In this document: positions 45,685-53,678 of the stretch, piece after piece | Numbering within the stretch: the first letter of the stretch is position 1 | How the letters are laid out: each line of letters begins with the position of its first letter | DNA from: Granulicella sp. WH15 | Lineage (GTDB): Bacteria; Acidobacteriota; Terriglobia; Terriglobales; Acidobacteriaceae | Direction of reading: 5' to 3' | Assembly (NCBI RefSeq): GCF_009914315.1 | Contig: NZ_CP042596.1 | Coordinates: 2,790,001-2,854,000, forward strand | Length of the DNA: 64,000 bases | Program-made: the position numbers and the translations under genes | The notes under the pieces: generated by a model | What the model saw: the letters and a program-made list of their open reading frames with translations, nothing else | Database searches by the model: none | Told to the model about the DNA's origin: nothing

Positions 45685-46911
45685 CTAGGGTTGGACAGGA
45701 ACGAACTTCAGGCAGACCGGCGTATCCATCGAGATCTGCTTGCCAGTGGGGGCGAGCTTGCCCGTGCTCTGATCGATCTTGTAGCTGACGATGGTGTTGT
45801 GCAGCTCGCTGGCCGCCAGCAGGAAGGAACCGGTAGGGTCGATGGCGAAGCTGCGCGGCATGATGATGGTCTGCTGCTCCTGCACCTGGGTCAGGGTTCC
45901 CTTCACCGGGTCGATGGCAAAGACGCCAATGGTGTCGGGACCACGCGAGCCGTCGCTGCCGACGCGGCGGTTCGACTCGTAGAGGAAGCGTCCATCGCGG
46001 CCGACCTCGATCTCGGCGCTGTGGTTGTCGGTCACCAGGCCGGGCGTCACGGTGGAGATCGCCTGTACCGGAGTGAGCACACCCGCGGGGTCCCACGCGA
46101 AGACATTCAATGCGCCGCTCATCTCACCGAGCTGATAGCCAAACTTGCCGTTCCGGCCAAAGGTGAAGTGACGCGGGCCGCCGCCGGGAGCAACCGTGGC
46201 GAAGTGCGGCTCGGGTGGCGAGAGAGCGCCGGTCTTGTCGTCGAAGTCATAGACGAAGACCTTATCCTGGCCGAGGTCGGAGACGATGACGTGGCGGTTG
46301 TCCGGGGAGGGCAGGATCGAGTGCGGATGCGGCATGGCCTGGATAAGCGGGTCAACGCTGTGGCCGATGTGCTGCATGAACGCCGTCATGCCGCCGATGG
46401 AGCCATCGGGATGGATGTTAAGGATGGTGACGCTGCCGCTGCCGAAGTTGGCCATCATCACATATCGGCCGGTCTGATCCATCGAGAGGAAGCAGGTGCT
46501 GGTGCCACCGGTCGGCTTGGTGTTCAGCAGACGCAGCTTACCGGTTGCAGGCTCGATAGCGTAGGCGCTGACATAAGAGGCATGATCGAGCGGCGGCCCC
46601 ACAGAGGTGGGATCTTCGCTGACCGCGTAGAGAAACTTATGGTTCGGCGAGATCGTGATGAACGATGGATTCGCAATCTCAGCGGCAAGCTGCGGCTCGC
46701 CTATCTCGCCCGTTCCGGCATTGAAGCGCATCACATAAATGCCCTTGCTCTTGGGCTGGCCGGCGAGCTGCGGAAGATTGTGGCGAACAAACTTGAAACC
46801 CGTGTAGGTGCCGGAGTAGAGGAAAAACTCCTTGCCCTGGGCCTGCAGGCGTGGGCTGGCAAAGAAGACGAGCGCCAGAATAAAACAGAGTGGCAAGCGA
46901 AGACGTTTCAT
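45685..46911 (-). CDS. Secreted lactonase (6-phosphogluconolactonase-like beta-propeller, PF10282)
   Basis: The 408-residue protein has a signal peptide (MKRLRLPLCFILALVFFASP...LQAQ) and seven-bladed-propeller repeats: LYSGTYTGFKF, SKGIYVMRFNAGTGEIGEPQ, NPSFITISPNHKFLYAVSED, SMDQTGRYVMMANFGSGSVT, PHPHSILPSPDNRHVIVSDL, RHFTFGRNGKFGYQLGEMSG and SFAIDPTGSFLLAASELHN. It likely opens lactones outside the cytoplasm. The upstream in-frame extension (to 47235) overlaps the cupin gene and is artefactual. It is 25 bases downstream of the cupin gene, in the same operon. Confidence 0.9.
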   Translation of the reverse strand: MKRLRLPLCFILALVFFASPRLQAQGKEFFLYSGTYTGFKFVRHNLPQLAGQPKSKGIYVMRFNAGTGEIGEPQLAAEIANPSFITISPNHKFLYAVSEDPTSVGPPLDHASYVSAYAIEPATGKLRLLNTKPTGGTSTCFLSMDQTGRYVMMANFGSGSVTILNIHPDGSIGGMTAFMQHIGHSVDPLIQAMPHPHSILPSPDNRHVIVSDLGQDKVFVYDFDDKTGALSPPEPHFATVAPGGGPRHFTFGRNGKFGYQLGEMSGALNVFAWDPAGVLTPVQAISTVTPGLVTDNHSAEIEVGRDGRFLYESNRRVGSDGSRGPDTIGVFAIDPVKGTLTQVQEQQTIIMPRSFAIDPTGSFLLAASELHNTIVSYKIDQSTGKLAPTGKQISMDTPVCLKFVPVQP

Positions 46912-46936
46912 AGCAGTTCGTGATCTCCATCTACAG

Positions 46937-47785
46937 CTAGTTTGCGTGAGGTGCAGCGGGGGAAGGCTTATGGGCAAAGTAGAGAAATTTGACGTCAGTG
47001 TCTTCGTTGGGGTTGATAGAGCTGTGTGGCGTCTTGCCGTCCGGCACCTCGAGGAAGGCCGTGCCCGGCGTCTGCCTACGCAGCTGATTCGACACGAAGG
47101 CGATGCCCGTGCCACGTAACGCGGTCCATACAGCCTCAACATCCGTGGATGCGGTGACCGTCGGCCGTCCGATCGTGAGCGGATCAAGCGCAATAGTCGA
47201 GACCTCATCAAGTGTAGCCAGGCCATCGGCCGCAACGAAGATCTTCTTCACCATGTACGCCCACTCGGCGTCCGTCGCGGCAAAGGGAAGACTGTTCTCG
47301 TCGCGCGACAGCATGGTGGTGTTGGGATGAAAGCCCGACGAGGTGGGCTCTTGAATGACATACATCTGGAGCGGCTTGTCGCCGGTGTTCGTGATCGTGA
47401 ACTCAAGATTGGCGGGCATCAGGACCGCAACATTCACTGATAGCGGAATCGTCTGGCTACCCGAAGTCGCAGTACCAGTGCCAGATTCGACAAAATAAAT
47501 CTGCTGCTGGCCTTCGAGACGAACCTTAGACGTGGCCGCGTGTACGGGCAAAATGGCGTGCTGATAGGAGCTTACAAAACGCAGCACCGCCCCCTTGCTG
47601 CCGGGATGCTGGACATCGCCCGGCGTGAGCAGATCCTGCTCCGTCAAGCTGCGATAAGCCGTATGCGCGGGTGCTGCGTGCCAGTCGCCGAAGTAGAGAT
47701 CGACGTGGTCTCCATAGGACTGGCCAAGCGCAGTCATGGAGAACAGAGCGCAGACGCCGAGAGAGAACAATGCTCTTTTTACCAT
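46937..47785 (-). CDS. Secreted cupin, paralogue of the 43465 protein
   Basis: The 282-residue protein has a signal peptide (MVKRALFSLGVCALFSMTALG) and the same two-half layout as the cupin at 43465: GQQQIYFVESGTGTATSGSQ and the ITNTGDKPLQMYVIQEP segment match QEVFYIMSGTGEITSSTKTV and DLTMYILDEPVP. The second half lacks the His-x-His pair seen in the paralogue (GRPTVTASTDVEAVWTALRG), so its metal site may be lost. It is the first gene of unit (ii), 84 bases after the shared element copy 2. Confidence 0.8.
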   Translation of the reverse strand: MVKRALFSLGVCALFSMTALGQSYGDHVDLYFGDWHAAPAHTAYRSLTEQDLLTPGDVQHPGSKGAVLRFVSSYQHAILPVHAATSKVRLEGQQQIYFVESGTGTATSGSQTIPLSVNVAVLMPANLEFTITNTGDKPLQMYVIQEPTSSGFHPNTTMLSRDENSLPFAATDAEWAYMVKKIFVAADGLATLDEVSTIALDPLTIGRPTVTASTDVEAVWTALRGTGIAFVSNQLRRQTPGTAFLEVPDGKTPHSSINPNEDTDVKFLYFAHKPSPAAPHAN

Positions 47786-47845
47786 GGGTAGATTGCCGTC
47801 CTGCCTCTCGAGTTGCGGCGAGTTTGCACCGCATTAGATTTAAGT

Positions 47846-47888
47846 GAAACAGCTTACACCTACAAGCAACAAGCGAAATAGTACGAAA
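47846..47888 (-). promoter_or_regulatory. Shared promoter element, copy 2 (cupin-lactonase-aldolase unit)
   Basis: On the minus strand TTTCGTACTATTTCGCTTG (plus coordinates 47888-47870) is followed after 17 bases by CTGTTTC (47852-47846). The direct repeat has one mismatch (TTTCGT). It ends 84 bases upstream of the cupin start. Confidence 0.78.
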
Positions 47889-47908
47889 CCCCTCCTCGCA
47901 AGAACAGC

Positions 47909-48949
47909 TTATTTCGTCTCGGGAAGGGTGTAATAGAGATACGAATTGCTCCAGCGAATGGTCTCGCCGGGGGCGGCCGACAGACTAACAAAGGGCTCTA
48001 CCGCGACCGTCGAGCGGATAGACCATACCTCGGCCTGTGCAAGGGGACGATCTCCCGTGATTCTCACTCCTGCTCCAACCTTGTTGTTCTCCACGCGGAA
48101 ATCGTTGTCCTGCGGCGTTGCTGCGAAACCGCCGATCTGAACGGTGAAGACCTCTTTTCCCTCAAGCTGTTTTCGATAGGAGATGCGATTGCCATCAACG
48201 GTCCCAAGGTCACGTTTGATGGGCTTCTCCGGTGCGATGGCGAATGGCAGGCTCACCGAAAAACCAGGCCCCGTGGGCTGATGATCGAGCACTAGAAAGT
48301 TGTGGTTGAAGACCTCTGTGACGATGGGCTCGCGGCCAAGATTCTTCAGGACATGATCCATCACCAGAACGGGCTTTCCCGGAAGTAACCGCAGTGTCTT
48401 GGTGTAGCGGTATCCATACCCCGAGCTTCGATCCACAACCGTCTGGGTAAACTCGATGGAAGTTGCCCTCGCCTTCACCTTCCACTTGCCGTGGTCGACG
48501 ATCTCATACTGACGATAAGGGCTGTACTTCTGGTCATCCGGCTTGCGCAGAACACCGATACCGATCTTTACAAAGGTCTGTCCGGAAGAAACGCGGCTAA
48601 AACCGAGGGGCAATCCATCCTTTGTATCGAAGCTCTCCGATGGGCCAGTGATGGCGCTGGCACTGCCTGCTGTAATGTCAGCCCCATCGAAAATATAGTC
48701 GCGGACGCCAGGCTCTATCTTCGTAAACCAGGGGCCGTAGTAGGAGTGTCCTGCGTAGGCAAGATCGCCTATGATGCCCGACCAATCGAAACGGGTTCCT
48801 CGATAGAACCCGTTTGCAGCATCGGGCAGGTAGATCGTTGCATGGAGGATGCCATTGTCGATCTTTGCCGTGGGTGGCTGATCTTGTGCGGCCGCAGATG
48901 TGGCAAGAGCAAACCCCAGAGCCATGCTCAAACTGCGGAGAGGACGCAT
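47909..48949 (-). CDS. Secreted protein of unknown function, possible mutarotase-like fold
   Basis: The 346-residue product has a signal peptide (MRPLRSLSMALGFALATSAAA) and beta-rich sequence (DAANGFYRGTRFDWSGIIGD; YRYTKTLRLLPGKPVLVMDH; EPIVTEVFNHNFLVLDHQPT). The length and a run of His/Asp loops recall galactose-mutarotase-like domains, but I see no certain signature. It starts four bases after the D-2-hydroxyacid dehydrogenase stop, so it is the last gene of unit (iii). Confidence 0.65.
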   Translation of the reverse strand: MRPLRSLSMALGFALATSAAAQDQPPTAKIDNGILHATIYLPDAANGFYRGTRFDWSGIIGDLAYAGHSYYGPWFTKIEPGVRDYIFDGADITAGSASAITGPSESFDTKDGLPLGFSRVSSGQTFVKIGIGVLRKPDDQKYSPYRQYEIVDHGKWKVKARATSIEFTQTVVDRSSGYGYRYTKTLRLLPGKPVLVMDHVLKNLGREPIVTEVFNHNFLVLDHQPTGPGFSVSLPFAIAPEKPIKRDLGTVDGNRISYRKQLEGKEVFTVQIGGFAATPQDNDFRVENNKVGAGVRITGDRPLAQAEVWSIRSTVAVEPFVSLSAAPGETIRWSNSYLYYTLPETK

Positions 48950-48953
48950 CGCC

Positions 48954-49919
48954 TCAGTACTCCCCGACCACGATGTTTTGCAGCGGCTCTTGCCGGGCGA
49001 ACCGCAGAGCCTGCTGGGTGGCAAGCTCGAACGCTCGCCGCGCCGTGTGGGCGCTATCGCTGGCGACATGCGGCGTCAGCAAAAGATTTGGGGCGTTCCA
49101 AAGCGGATGCTCCGTAGGAAGTGGCTCGGGATCGACGACATCAATCGCGGCGCGGATATGATGTTGCTCCAATGCCTTGAGCAGTGCATCTGTATCGACA
49201 GTCGCACCGCGCCCCGCATTGACGAGCAATGCCCCACGCTTCATCAGGGCAAGCCGCTCGGCATTGAAGAGATGGTGCGTCTCTGAGGTGAGCGGCATGA
49301 TGAGCACTACGATATCGGCATGCGGCAGCAGGTCGTCGAGACGATCAACCGGTTCAACACCCGGCCGAGCGCTACGGGCAACACGCAGAAACTTCGGCCC
49401 GAAGGCTGTGAGACGAGCCTCAATGGCCTGCCCGATGGAGCCATAGCCTACGATGAGGATTGTGCTCTCGGCCACCTCATCAATAAGGGCCGGCAAGTTG
49501 ACACCCGCCTTTGTTCCCGGCTGCATCAGGTAGATCTTCTCGGCGTCTTCCTTGCCATCCCAGTCATGCTTTCGCTGCAAGTCCAGATAGAACGGAAGGT
49601 ACTTCTGCATGGCAAGCACCGCGGTGACTGCCCACTCCGCCGTGGGGATGTCATGCACGCCGCGCGCATCGCACAGTATTACTTCGGGCGGAAGAATCTT
49701 GAGCAAGGCATCGACCCCGGCGAAGAGGGATTGCACCACTCGAACTCCCCGCAGATGAGGCCATTGCTTACGGGCCGTAGCCGAGGAGAAAGGCGCAATC
49801 CAGAAGTCGATATCGATGGTCGATGCAGGCTCATCCGGGATTCGGACCAGCTCGACCTCATTCGTAAAGCCGCCGAGAAAAGACTCCTCGGTTGATACTT
49901 CCACTCCAACGCGAATCAT
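48954..49919 (-). CDS. D-2-hydroxyacid dehydrogenase
   Basis: The 321-residue enzyme has the Rossmann motif LIVGYGSIGQAIEARL (about 152) and catalytic Arg in VNAGRGA (about 230), Glu in VDPEPLP and His in LTPHVASDSA (about 285), the standard D-isomer dehydrogenase triad. It likely interconverts a 2-keto acid and a D-2-hydroxyacid using NAD(P). In unit (iii), 17 bases downstream of the permease. Confidence 0.93.
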   Translation of the reverse strand: MIRVGVEVSTEESFLGGFTNEVELVRIPDEPASTIDIDFWIAPFSSATARKQWPHLRGVRVVQSLFAGVDALLKILPPEVILCDARGVHDIPTAEWAVTAVLAMQKYLPFYLDLQRKHDWDGKEDAEKIYLMQPGTKAGVNLPALIDEVAESTILIVGYGSIGQAIEARLTAFGPKFLRVARSARPGVEPVDRLDDLLPHADIVVLIMPLTSETHHLFNAERLALMKRGALLVNAGRGATVDTDALLKALEQHHIRAAIDVVDPEPLPTEHPLWNAPNLLLTPHVASDSAHTARRAFELATQQALRFARQEPLQNIVVGEY

Positions 49920-49936
49920 AACTTAGTCCTTAATCT

Positions 49937-51463
49937 TCAATCTGCATTGGGCGCGGCGAGCCTGGCCCGGAAGAGGAAGTAGACCGGCACGCCGAGCAGA
50001 ACGATCACAATGCCCGGCACGGTCGTCGTCGTGCGGTAGATCAGCAGCACGATCAGAATCACGCTGGCGAAGAAAATGTAGAGGATCGGCAGCAGAGGAT
50101 AGCCGAAGGCGCGGTAGGGGCGCTCGGCGTTCGGCTTCAACTTGCGCAGCCGGAAGATGCCTGCGAGCGTGAGGATGTAGAAGACGAGCGCGGCGGATAC
50201 AACGTAGTCCAGCAGGTTGCTGTAGAGATTGCCGTAGGTCTGCGTGGTGGGCTGATAGGTGCGGATGAGAACCAGAACACCAGCCCAGACTCCCTGCATC
50301 GCCAGAGCTGAGCTGGGCACGTTCGACCGATTGACGAAGGCCGCCCGCTTAAAGAAGACGCCATCGAGCGCCATCGCATAGTAGGCGCGGGCACCGGATA
50401 AGATCATGCCGTTCATGCAGCCAAAGGCCGAGACCATAATCGCGATCGCGATGATCCTGGCTCCAATGTGGGGAAAGATGGCCTCCATCATGGTTGCGGC
50501 TACGCGGTCCGAAGGCGCATGTTGCACCGCGCTGAACGGCAGCACGACGACGTAAGCGAAGTTGGCCAGAAGGTACAGCCCGATCACGATGACGGTTCCG
50601 AGCGCCAGAGATAGAGGCACGTTGCGCGCGGGGTTGCGCACCTCGCCTGCATTGAAGGTGATGTTGTTCCATGCGTCTGCGGCGAACAACGAGCCAATCT
50701 GAGCGGTGCAAAGCGCCACGAGCATCCCGAACCCCGTCAGTACGGAGAGGCCGGGTGACGGCGGCGTAACGCCACTCGGAGTCCACGCATGATCGAAGTT
50801 CATATGGACGACCGAACTCTTCCATCCGAGCAGCAGTCCGATGAGGATGACCCCGATGAGAGAGCCGATCTTGACCGTGGTAAAGGTGTTCTGGACGCCC
50901 TTGCCATACTTCAATCCGCTGCTGTTGGTCCAAGTCAGGAAAGCAATCAGGAGCAATGAGACAAGCTGCGCGGTCGAGAGCGAGACCGCATAACCCGGAA
51001 GGATATGAATGGGCGGGATAAGGTACTTCGACTCAGAGATCGGGCTCCAGAGGACTCCCAGATAACGGGAGAAGCCAACAGCCGAAGCCGCGATGGTTCC
51101 AGTCTGAATGACGAGGAAGAGGGTCCATCCGTAGAGGAAACCCCAGAGTGGCGAATAGGCCTCACGCAGGTAGACGTACTGGCCGCCCGCTTTGGGCATC
51201 ATCGCCGCAAGCTCGCCGTAAGAGAGAGCCGCCGCCATCGTGAGGACGCCCGCGATCAGCCACGCGACCATAAGCCAGCCGGAGCTTCCGACCTCGCGCG
51301 CCATCTCGCCCGCGACGATGAAGATGCCGGAACCGATCATCGACCCGGCAACGATCATCGTCGAGTCGTAGAGGCCAAGGCTTCTATGCAGCGTGCGCTG
51401 GCTCTCAGAGCCGGAGTTATCTTCCGGCAGTTGAATCTCGGACTTCAAATCGGAGTCAATCAC
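49937..51463 (-). CDS. APC superfamily amino acid/amine permease
   Basis: The 508-residue protein begins DSTMIVAGSMIGSGIFIVAG, the GSGIF signature of helix 1 in APC transporters, followed by 11 or 12 further helices (MAAALSYGELAAMMPKAGGQ; ALGTVIVIGLYLLANFAYVV; VVSAALVFYILTLAGIFRLR). It imports amino acids or polyamines with cations. It is the third gene of unit (iii), 70 bases after the hydrolase. Confidence 0.9.
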   Translation of the reverse strand: MIDSDLKSEIQLPEDNSGSESQRTLHRSLGLYDSTMIVAGSMIGSGIFIVAGEMAREVGSSGWLMVAWLIAGVLTMAAALSYGELAAMMPKAGGQYVYLREAYSPLWGFLYGWTLFLVIQTGTIAASAVGFSRYLGVLWSPISESKYLIPPIHILPGYAVSLSTAQLVSLLLIAFLTWTNSSGLKYGKGVQNTFTTVKIGSLIGVILIGLLLGWKSSVVHMNFDHAWTPSGVTPPSPGLSVLTGFGMLVALCTAQIGSLFAADAWNNITFNAGEVRNPARNVPLSLALGTVIVIGLYLLANFAYVVVLPFSAVQHAPSDRVAATMMEAIFPHIGARIIAIAIMVSAFGCMNGMILSGARAYYAMALDGVFFKRAAFVNRSNVPSSALAMQGVWAGVLVLIRTYQPTTQTYGNLYSNLLDYVVSAALVFYILTLAGIFRLRKLKPNAERPYRAFGYPLLPILYIFFASVILIVLLIYRTTTTVPGIVIVLLGVPVYFLFRARLAAPNAD

Positions 51464-51533
51464 GTTTGCTTTCTATCCTAAGATCAGTCCGGCTCGGCCC
51501 GGCAATATTTGTGCTACTTCGAAGAGAGTGAAG

Positions 51534-52292
51534 TTAGTCTACCTTGGTCCGCTTCAGAAACGAGAGAACAAGCTGGTTGAACAGCTCAGCGTACCGTTTG
51601 TGAATGTTGTGCTTTCCCTCTGGAAAGCCGAAGTATTCGGACCCGACGATCTCTCGACGAAGAATCTCGGGATGCATCGAGGGAACGATAGGATCTATTT
51701 CCCCATGCAGGATCAGCGTTGGGCAGCGGATGTCGCCAAGCCTTGAGCGATAGATGTCGCCGCCCGATGCGTAGAGATCTTCGAGACCCTTCACATACTT
51801 GTCCCATAGGCTTTGCAGCTCGTCTCCATACACCTCGGCGAGTGGTTCGATCGCGCGTGACGACCAGGTCGATAGCGATCGGATGGATTGGAAGACGTGC
51901 AGCTCCTCCGCGCTTAAAAACGAGTTGCCGCCCCATACGACGAGTTGCGTGACGCTCTCAGGATGCTGAAGCGCCATCAATGTGCCAACGTTGGCACCGT
52001 CGCTCCAACCCATCACCGCGAACCGCGCAAAACCGAGCCCAGACATAAGCTGGTACATCTCCTCCGCGTCGCGAGGATAGAAGCCGAGGGGAAAATCCCG
52101 CTTAGGCGGCCTCGATTGGCCATAGCCGCGAAGGTCCGGAGCGATCACACGGTAGTGTTGGCCGAACCAGTCGATCTGATCGGAAAAATCAGATCGACCG
52201 GTTCCCAGAGCGCCCGGAAGAAGAAGCAACGGTGCCCCTTCTCCTGCGGTTTCGAAGTGAATCACAACGTCTGCGAGTTGAGCCTGAGGCAT
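51534..52292 (-). CDS. Alpha/beta hydrolase (BPHL/valacyclovir-hydrolase-like)
   Basis: The 252-residue enzyme has nucleophile Ser in VMGWSDGANVGTLMA (about 103), the HG equivalent LLLLPGALGTGRSDF, acid residue in LILHGEIDPIVP and His in PEGKHNIH. The stretch VVWGGNSFLSAEEL resembles human BPHL (VIWGANAYVTDED) by eye, and the WSSRAIEPLAEVYGDE lid follows. BPHL cleaves amino-acid esters and homocysteine thiolactone. ATG 52292 is chosen; TTG at 52319 also lies in frame. Second gene of unit (iii). Confidence 0.85.
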   Translation of the reverse strand: MPQAQLADVVIHFETAGEGAPLLLLPGALGTGRSDFSDQIDWFGQHYRVIAPDLRGYGQSRPPKRDFPLGFYPRDAEEMYQLMSGLGFARFAVMGWSDGANVGTLMALQHPESVTQLVVWGGNSFLSAEELHVFQSIRSLSTWSSRAIEPLAEVYGDELQSLWDKYVKGLEDLYASGGDIYRSRLGDIRCPTLILHGEIDPIVPSMHPEILRREIVGSEYFGFPEGKHNIHKRYAELFNQLVLSFLKRTKVD

Positions 52293-52322
52293 TGTGCCGA
52301 GTACACTCCGTTCCTGCAAAGC

Positions 52323-53327
52323 CTACGCACGAGGGCGCGGTGAAAGATAGCTGCTGGGCTGCTCTCGCAGACCGAGGATAGCGCGAGCCTGCGCGGGCGT
52401 GGCGATCTCTCGATTCAGCTCGCGCGCAATGCGCACCGTCCGGCTTACCAGCTCCGCGTTGCTTTTGGCCTTGCGGCCGCGGGAGTAGTAGACGTTGTCC
52501 TCGAGCCCCACTCTCACGTGGCCACCCATCAGCGTGGCCAGCGTGGTCAGAGGAAGCTGATAAGGACCAATCGCCGAGCAGAGCCACAGCGCGCCTTCGG
52601 GAAACTCCTTGAGCAGTTGTAAGACATTCTCCACGGTCGGAAAGCTTCCCGTCTGATACCCCATCACAGTCTGGATCCAGTAGGGCTTCGCCAGCAGATC
52701 ATTGTCGATAAGATACTTTACGACGTAGGCGCATCCGCTGTGGTATGCCTCAAGCTCGGGCTTGACGCCGTGCTTCTTCATCTCCGCCGCAAACTGGTGG
52801 ATCTGCCCATAGGTGAATGGAATGCACTCATCAATCTCCAGATCCGGATGCGGATTGCTCAGCGGAGCCTCGCGCGCCTTCAGGCGAAACTTGCTCATAT
52901 CCGGAGCGAGGTTGAGCGATGCAACCTCGGGCCCGGCCTCGAGACACGAGAGCCTCTCTTCCATCGTCATTCCCGGGCCGCCGCCGGTGGTCGAGTTGAT
53001 GATGATATCGGGGCAGCGCTGCCGGATCTTCTGCAGAACCTCGAACCACGGATCGTAGTCTCGCGCGCACAGCGTCAGATCATGCGGATCACGCGCATGG
53101 ACATGCACCATCGAGGCACCGGCCTCATAGGCAGCCTGTACCGACTCTGCGATCTCGTCCGGAGTCTCCGGAATGTTTTCATTGGCCTCTTTGCCCTGGA
53201 TGCCACCGTTGCAGGCGACGCAGATGATAAGCGGAGGCATACCATTTCGAACCTTATCCATAAAATCGAAACTGTCGGTATAGCGATGAGCAGTCTGGAT
53301 GGATTGAAGCAATTCACTTTGTGACAT
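52323..53327 (-). CDS. Beta-keto acid cleavage enzyme (BKACE, 3-keto-5-aminohexanoate cleavage family)
   Basis: The 334-residue protein has the BKACE/DUF849 (PF05853) signatures: PLIICVACNGGIQGK, GASMVHVHARDPHD (zinc His pair), IIINSTTGGGPGMTMEERL and VRVGLEDNVYYSRGRKAKSN. The family condenses a beta-keto acid with acetyl-CoA to release a CoA ester and acetoacetate (established for members studied). The substrate pocket cannot be judged here. It is the first gene of unit (iii), divergent from the HTH-TPR regulator, with the shared element between them. Confidence 0.92.
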   Translation of the reverse strand: MSQSELLQSIQTAHRYTDSFDFMDKVRNGMPPLIICVACNGGIQGKEANENIPETPDEIAESVQAAYEAGASMVHVHARDPHDLTLCARDYDPWFEVLQKIRQRCPDIIINSTTGGGPGMTMEERLSCLEAGPEVASLNLAPDMSKFRLKAREAPLSNPHPDLEIDECIPFTYGQIHQFAAEMKKHGVKPELEAYHSGCAYVVKYLIDNDLLAKPYWIQTVMGYQTGSFPTVENVLQLLKEFPEGALWLCSAIGPYQLPLTTLATLMGGHVRVGLEDNVYYSRGRKAKSNAELVSRTVRIARELNREIATPAQARAILGLREQPSSYLSPRPRA

Positions 53328-53678
53328 GGGACTCTCTGGGGTAAGGTCGCGAACTTGAACCTTATCAGGGAAACAGGTTTGAAAAGGGCCTTCAAGCGAA
53401 ATAGTGCGAAAGCACCGCGCACGTCCTGTAGATAGCTCAACCTACGCAAAGGAAAGGACCTGCGGGATGCGGCCTCGAATAGCCCATTCCAGCAGCCTGC
53501 ACTTCATCATCCCAACCGCGAGAAATACCTTGCATGGGCTGTTCCCCGCGTCGTAATCTGTGCGGTAAGCAAATAGTTCAGTTGACCAAACTTTTACCCG
53601 CTGGCCATCTGCTGACAACATTCAGCACCAACGGTCCAAGGCACTTGACACTGCAAGACCGAAGCTCTTTTTAAACCC
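53328..53678. other. BKACE-regulator intergenic region, no gene seen
   Basis: This 351-base divergent gap holds the shared element copy 3 and no convincing ORF or RNA. The right half (53520-53660) is A+T-richer, with TTGACA-like CTTGACACTGCA near 53644 and TTTTTAAA just before the regulator start, plausible promoter parts for the regulator. Confidence 0.5.
53370..53411 (-). promoter_or_regulatory. Shared promoter element, copy 3 (BKACE unit)
   Basis: On the minus strand TTTCGCACTATTTCGCTTG (53411-53393) is a perfect direct repeat, followed after 16 bases by CTGTTTC (53376-53370). It ends 65 bases before the BKACE start. Confidence 0.8.

Noticed and set aside
45685..47235. Lactonase starting at 47235
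   Set aside because: The extra N-terminus overlaps the cupin gene; the signal peptide starts at 46911.
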